Part shown: piece after piece, positions 60,157 through 64,000 of the stretch | How the letters are laid out: each line of letters begins with the position of its first letter | How positions within the stretch are numbered: the stretch's first letter is position 1 | Assembly: GCF_011604685.1 (NCBI RefSeq) | Contig: NZ_CP050063.1 | Span: forward strand, 5,788,501 to 5,852,500 | Direction of reading: 5' to 3' | Origin: Spirosoma aureum | GTDB lineage: Bacteria > Bacteroidota > Bacteroidia > Cytophagales > Spirosomataceae | Length of the DNA stretch: 64,000 nt | Position numbers and translations under genes: made by a program | The notes under the pieces: model-generated | Told to the model about the DNA's origin: nothing | The model's input: the letters and a program-made list of their open reading frames with translations, nothing else | Database searches by the model: none

Positions 60157-61515
60157 ATGAACAATCAAGAAATTCAGAGCGTTAAACAACGCTTCGGTAT
60201 AATCGGTAATGCGCCTGCTCTTAACTACGCCATCAACGTAGCGATGCAGGTTTCCGCTACTGACCTGACTGTACTCATTACCGGCGAGAGTGGTAGTGGT
60301 AAGGAATCGTTTTCTAAAATTATCCATAGTCTGAGCGCCCGAAAACATGGTCAGTTCATTGCCATCAACTGCGGGGCGATTCCAGAAGGTACAATTGATT
60401 CGGAGTTGTTTGGTCACGAAAAAGGCTCATTCACCGGGGCTGTCGATTCGCGGAAGGGTTATTTTGAAACAACGAACGGTGGAACTATTTTTCTGGATGA
60501 GATTGGCGAAATGCCGCTTGGCACCCAGGCACGCTTGCTGCGGGTGCTGGAAAATGGGGAGTTTATTCGGGTAGGTTCATCAAAAACCCAGAAAACCGAC
60601 GTTCGGGTTGTAGCGGCAACCAACGTAAATCTATTAGACGCCGTCGACAAAGGTAAGTTTCGGGAAGATCTGTACTACCGGCTCAATACGGTTCCGATTT
60701 ACGTTCCGCCCCTCCGCGAGCGCGGCACCGACATCGAACTACTATTCCGTAAGTTCACAACTGATTTTGCCGAACGTTACCGGATCAAACCGCTTCAATT
60801 GACGGAAAGTGCCCGCCAATTGCTGATGAGTTATCCATTTCCGGGTAATATTCGTCAGTTGAAGAACATTGCCGAGCAGGTATCTATCCTCGAATCGGAG
60901 CTGAATAAACCCATTGAAGCCGACACGCTGGCCAAATACCTGCCCCAACAGCAGCCTACTAACCGAACGCTGGCCCTGTTTCCCCAATCGCACGGGAATG
61001 CCAATGGCGAAAATTTTTCGGAGCGCGAGCTGCTTTACAAGGTTCTATTCGATATGCGCCGGGATGTGAACGACCTCAAAAAACTTGTTCGCGATGTGTT
61101 AGGTAACGAACAGGATGGCCGGCAAATTCTGAACAATCATAAAGATCTCTTCGATTCGATTCAGCCTGACAGTGATCATTATCCGCAGGGCGATAATAAT
61201 GTAACCCGCTTTCTGCCAGCCATTAACGGTTCAGGGCGCTCCGAAACCCCTCCACCTTCCGAAACATATGGAAGTCATCCGCCCGTACAGATTTTTGATG
61301 ATGTCGATCAGGACATCAACGACGTAACCGTGGAGGATGTAACCCACGAAACCGAAGAAGATGATTCTCTTTCACTTGAACGTCAGGAGAAAGAAATGAT
61401 TCTCAAGGCTTTACGGCGTAATAACAACAAGCGTAAATACGCAGCTCAGGCATTAGGTATTTCAGAGAGGACGTTATACCGAAAAATTAAGCAGTATGAA
61501 ATCGATGAAGAATAG
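60157..61515 (+). CDS. Sigma-54-dependent activator without receiver domain
   Basis: 452 residues. The AAA+ domain starts almost at once (about 13-245): Walker A GESGSGKES, sigma-54 loop GSFTGA at 90-95 (usual form GAFTGA), Walker B GGTIFLDEIGEMP, and the arginine-finger region LRERGTDI. A long acidic linker (about 290-400) precedes a Fis-type HTH at the end (MILKALRRNNNKRKYAAQALGISERTLYRKIKQYE). With no sensor or receiver it is either constitutive or controlled in trans. In many Bacteroidota this gene is found next to lptE, as here. Its 3' end overlaps lptE by 20 bp. Confidence 0.92.
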   Translation: MNNQEIQSVKQRFGIIGNAPALNYAINVAMQVSATDLTVLITGESGSGKESFSKIIHSLSARKHGQFIAINCGAIPEGTIDSELFGHEKGSFTGAVDSRKGYFETTNGGTIFLDEIGEMPLGTQARLLRVLENGEFIRVGSSKTQKTDVRVVAATNVNLLDAVDKGKFREDLYYRLNTVPIYVPPLRERGTDIELLFRKFTTDFAERYRIKPLQLTESARQLLMSYPFPGNIRQLKNIAEQVSILESELNKPIEADTLAKYLPQQQPTNRTLALFPQSHGNANGENFSERELLYKVLFDMRRDVNDLKKLVRDVLGNEQDGRQILNNHKDLFDSIQPDSDHYPQGDNNVTRFLPAINGSGRSETPPPSETYGSHPPVQIFDDVDQDINDVTVEDVTHETEEDDSLSLERQEKEMILKALRRNNNKRKYAAQALGISERTLYRKIKQYEIDEE

Positions 61516-62071
61516 GCTTTTCATGAAACCTATAAGATGGATGCACAATCATGGATGGCGGCAAAATGGCTCACTACCTGTCGCCTTATTGGTTCTTGCC
61601 TGTTCCTTAATCATTCAGTCTTGCGGGGTATATTCCTTTACGGGAACTACGTTGTCTCCAGATATTAAGAGTGTAACGGTCAATAACTTCGTGCTTGCTA
61701 CGGCGGGGGGACCAGCCAACCTGCCACTGACGTTCAATGAAAAGCTAAAAGAATATTATCAACGATACACCAATCTGAAGGTTGTTCCCAATAACGGCGA
61801 CATGGTGCTTGAGGGCAATATAACCGGGTATGACCTACTGGCCGTTGCCCCGACAGCGCAGGATCAGGCGGGTGTTAACCGACTGCAAATCACCGTACTA
61901 GCTCGTTTTTATAACAATAAGGATGAGAGTAAAAATTTCGAGCAATCCTTCTCATTTTACCAGGATTTTCCTCAGAATCAAACCCTTAGCCAGAATGAAA
62001 GCCGCCTTGTGCCTAAAATTCTGGATCAGATCGTATTGGACATTTTTAATAAGACAGCTGCCGACTGGTAA
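61496..62071 (+). CDS. lptE: LptE-like LPS-assembly lipoprotein
   Basis: 191 residues; the ATG at 61496 overlaps the activator's end, and ATGs at 61505 or 61523 are also possible. The lipobox is IIQSCGVYSF, with the lipidated Cys near residue 43, a long leader. The mature part has TTLSPDIKSVTVNNFV, FNEKLKEYYQRYTNLKVVPNNGDMVLEGNITGYDL and FSFYQDFPQNQTLSQNES, matching Bacteroidota LptE. It plugs the LptD barrel that delivers LPS to the outer leaflet. Confidence 0.88.
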   Translation: MKSMKNRLFMKPIRWMHNHGWRQNGSLPVALLVLACSLIIQSCGVYSFTGTTLSPDIKSVTVNNFVLATAGGPANLPLTFNEKLKEYYQRYTNLKVVPNNGDMVLEGNITGYDLLAVAPTAQDQAGVNRLQITVLARFYNNKDESKNFEQSFSFYQDFPQNQTLSQNESRLVPKILDQIVLDIFNKTAADW

Positions 62072-62130
62072 GCGTTGATGAGCATAAAAAATCATAAATG
62101 AGACTTTATGATGCGTAAAGGATGTAAAAT

Positions 62131-62179
62131 TTTACTCATCCATAATTTACAATTCTTGATTTATAATTCACCATTCATC
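62131..62179 (+). repeat. Heptamer-period repeat (ATTYAYN)
   Basis: Seven tandem 7-bp units of loose consensus ATTYAYN run from 62131 to 62179 between lptE and the next gene. A short palindrome (GTAAAATTTTAC, 62123-62134) overlaps its left end. It shares the period, but not the sequence, of the elements at 14863 and 60087. Confidence 0.7.
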
Positions 62180-62216
62180 AGTACCTTCGGCCAACAGAAT
62201 TGCGACACCCCAACCC

Positions 62217-63050
62217 ATGCTGGCGCTCGATAAAGAAACATTTTCGTACTGGGTCACCCATCCGGATGATCTAAGCTCAACTGACTTCGTACAATTGCAG
62301 GAAAGCCTGCAAGCTTACCCTTACTGCCAGGCCCTGCATACTCTGACGGCCAAGGCCGCTTCTGTCCACCTCAAAGGGCAGACAGTTCCGTTCATTAGAC
62401 AGGCAGCCGCTCATGCCCTCAGCCGAAACGCATTGCGCAAACTAATTGACAATGAGTTTCAATGGTCTGAAAACCTCCTAACTAAACTTAATGAGTTATC
62501 AGCTAAGCATGTACCCATTCCTGATGACTATCAGCATGAGAGTTATGCCTTGTTCAAATCGAAGGCTGGTTTAAGCAACGGTTTCCCCAAATTGCCATTG
62601 TTACGACTACCCGAACCATCGCGGTTAGAACATAAGGAAACCGTACCAACGCCCGAAGACCCTACGCTGGCCGAAACGAATCTGCAAAATGAACTTGCTC
62701 AGATTGCAGAAACTACACCGCCAGAGCCGACTCTCTCTCCGGCTGATCTTGAACGAAAACGCCAGTTTGATCTGATCGAAGACTTTATCAAGAAAGAGCC
62801 CCGCATTTCGCCCGTGCGTTCGAAAATCGGTGAACCAACCGAGCAGGAAGATCTGACCAAGCGAAATAAAGCCGTTGGCGGCAACCTGGTGACCGAGAGT
62901 TTAGCTAAAATTCTGACCAAACAGGGTAAGATCGAAAAGGCTCGCGAAGTCTACGAGAAGCTTATGGTGAAAAATCCAGAGAAAAAAGCGTACTTTGCGG
63001 CAAAAATCAGTGAACTATCGAGTGCGGCCAGCGAATCGAGCGAATCTTGA
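62217..63050 (+). CDS. Hypothetical cytoplasmic protein with C-terminal TPR-like motif
   Basis: 277 residues with no signal or membrane helix. The start is helical (FSYWVTHPDDLSSTDFVQLQESLQAYPYCQALHTLTAKAA). The middle is charged and Pro/Glu-rich (about 135-200), and the end has a single TPR-like helix pair: LAKILTKQGKIEKAREVYEKLMVKNPEKKAYFAAKI. Genes like this are common between lptE and secG in Bacteroidota, but the function is not known to me. The start at 62217 is the first ATG and fits. Confidence 0.75.
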   Translation: MLALDKETFSYWVTHPDDLSSTDFVQLQESLQAYPYCQALHTLTAKAASVHLKGQTVPFIRQAAAHALSRNALRKLIDNEFQWSENLLTKLNELSAKHVPIPDDYQHESYALFKSKAGLSNGFPKLPLLRLPEPSRLEHKETVPTPEDPTLAETNLQNELAQIAETTPPEPTLSPADLERKRQFDLIEDFIKKEPRISPVRSKIGEPTEQEDLTKRNKAVGGNLVTESLAKILTKQGKIEKAREVYEKLMVKNPEKKAYFAAKISELSSAASESSES

Positions 63051-63120
63051 AACCACTCAGCTTTACTGAAATAACTCTTTACTGATAAACGCACCGGCGT
63101 ACCGGTGATAACTAAAATTC

Positions 63121-63513
63121 ATGGTAACGGCAACTATTGTCATCACGTGCATTCTCACCGTCTTGTTGATTTTGATTGTGCTCATTCAAAACTCTAAGGG
63201 CGGTGGCCTAGCCGGCGAATTTGGCGGACTGGGTTCCAATCAACTTATGGGTGTCAAGAAAACAACCGACCTGTTGGAACAAATCACCTGGGGTCTTGGC
63301 ATCGGCGTAATGGTCTTATCGCTGGCGTCTTACATCATGATCGACCGCAATCAGGTTTCTGGTGTTAATAGCATTAATGTAGACCGCGCACAAACGCAAA
63401 CCCTACCGGGTGCTGCTGCGCCAACACCTGCGGCTGGTGCAGCCCCAAGTCAGGCTGTTCCGGGAGCTGCAACGCCAGGTGCATCAACCTCGGCCCTGAC
63501 GCCCCAGAAATAA
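63121..63513 (+). CDS. secG: Preprotein translocase subunit SecG
   Basis: 130 residues. Two helices: TATIVITCILTVLLILIVLIQNSKGGGLAGEF with the conserved QNSKGGGL, and ITWGLGIGVMVLSLASYIMIDR. The C-terminal Ala/Pro/Gly-rich tail (about 95-130) is typical of Bacteroidota SecG. It forms the inner-membrane translocon with SecYE. A 48-bp perfect palindrome follows as terminator. Confidence 0.95.
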   Translation: MVTATIVITCILTVLLILIVLIQNSKGGGLAGEFGGLGSNQLMGVKKTTDLLEQITWGLGIGVMVLSLASYIMIDRNQVSGVNSINVDRAQTQTLPGAAAPTPAAGAAPSQAVPGAATPGASTSALTPQK

Positions 63514-63525
63514 GTAATGTCATCA

Positions 63526-63573
63526 GGCATCAAAAAAAGGCTCCGGTTCGAACCGGAGCCTTTTTTTGATGCC
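63526..63573. terminator. 48-bp perfect palindrome, bidirectional terminator
   Basis: 63526-63573 is fully self-complementary: GC-rich core CTCCGGTTCGAACCGGAG flanked by an A7 run and a T7 run. It serves both the secG gene (+) and the minus gene at 63612. Confidence 0.92.
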
Positions 63574-63611
63574 TTTATATTGGTCACCCTGTGCCTTAAC
63601 AGCCTGTTGTC

Positions 63612-63992
63612 TTAGGCTACTGCTTTCACAAGTAATTGTTGCGCAATGGGTAAGAGAGTCTCTTCAACAGGATAAGCAGCCTGACTTTCTAACATGAACG
63701 TTGCCGGATTAGGCATATGGCGGTGCCGACGAATCAGGTCAAGTTTAATATTCTCAACGGTATTCACAAGACTTTTACGGACAGCCTCCAAAAACTGCAA
63801 CCGAACTAATCGCCCACCAGGTTCCTGTTCCGAATATAAAGTCAGGCAAAAGTAATAGACCTGCGTTTCGGCCTGGCTCGTCGCCTGAATCAGCAGATAG
63901 CCTTCTTCGGGTCGCAACGGCAATAAGCCAACTGGAGCAAGAGTTACTGACCTGGCTATATCTGCCCATCGCTGCTGACCTTCTGTCAGCAT
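63612..63992 (-). CDS. Hypothetical protein, possibly incomplete at the 5' end
   Basis: 126 residues from the ATG at 63992. The frame stays open to the window edge, so the true start may lie outside. There is no signal peptide. Beta strands (GYLLIQATSQAETQVYYFCLTLYSEQ) are followed by helices (FLEAVRKSLVNTVENIKLDLIRRH, LLPIAQQLLVKAVA). Family not recognised. Confidence 0.6.
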   Translation of the reverse strand: MLTEGQQRWADIARSVTLAPVGLLPLRPEEGYLLIQATSQAETQVYYFCLTLYSEQEPGGRLVRLQFLEAVRKSLVNTVENIKLDLIRRHRHMPNPATFMLESQAAYPVEETLLPIAQQLLVKAVA

Positions 63993-64000
63993 AGACTGAA

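Noticed and set aside
1..64000. tRNA or rRNA genes
   Set aside because: No cloverleaf-like segment with CCA-proximal and T-loop signature, and no rRNA sequence was recognised on either strand.

Overview
The window looks like chromosome of a Bacteroidota bacterium, most likely a Cytophagales member close to Spirosoma. The evidence is the gene content: a TamL-like lipidated Omp85 protein, an LptE-like lipoprotein next to a sigma-54 activator, a viroplasmin-type RNase H, a FucP-type sugar transporter, GH109, AraC regulators with N-terminal membrane domains, and TPR sensor kinases. Two promoters also fit the Bacteroidota consensus TTTG-N19-21-TAnnTTTG. No rRNA, tRNA, CRISPR array, prophage or complete insertion sequence was seen. 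The genus is an inference.

Layout. 1-4150: small membrane, secreted and lipoprotein genes in AT-rich surroundings, then a DUF1080 (3-keto-disaccharide hydrolase) gene. 4399-17665: a phospho-signalling block. A TPR histidine kinase is divergent from a + strand run of FHA-TM-trypsin protease, membrane Ser/Thr kinase, PP2C phosphatase, second membrane Ser/Thr kinase, beta-barrel protein, unrecognised two-TM protein, ABC exporter and a soluble Ser/Thr kinase. 17713-32152: mostly minus-strand housekeeping and metabolic genes (bioB, acyltransferase, PQQ dehydrogenase, AraC regulator, sppA, ppa, glycosyltransferase, trmN6, rnhA, pepT, GDSL hydrolase), with a truncated RayT transposase near 18.4 kb. 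32.5-36.0 kb: an AT-richer + strand string of small unrelated one-domain genes (YafY/WYL regulator, VOC, YdeI-like, DUF4180, DHFR/RibD-like, DUF2809). 36.1-40.1 kb: gntP-type permease, an McrC nuclease with no McrB beside it, and overlapping folE and queD. 40.4-45.6 kb: a metallo-hydrolase, then a sugar locus (GH109, FucP-type transporter, galactokinase-like kinase). 45.6-50 kb: lolC/E-like permease, rbfA, a polytopic membrane protein and yhhQ. 50.1-55 kb: a large secreted phosphoesterase convergent with a di-haem peroxidase. 55-63.6 kb: trmH-like methyltransferase, tamL-like gene, miaB, sigma-54 activator, lptE, TPR-like protein and secG.

The least explained features are: (a) the kinase/phosphatase/FHA-protease/exporter block, with a paired sequence motif upstream of two of its units; (b) a class of non-coding elements built on a strict 7-bp period with different sequences at different loci, one of which encodes the signal peptide of the TamL-like protein; (c) an McrC nuclease without an adjacent McrB, with a palindrome just before its start; (d) long perfect inverted repeats placed directly after stop codons.

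Functional calls rest on motif recognition by eye. No database search was possible.
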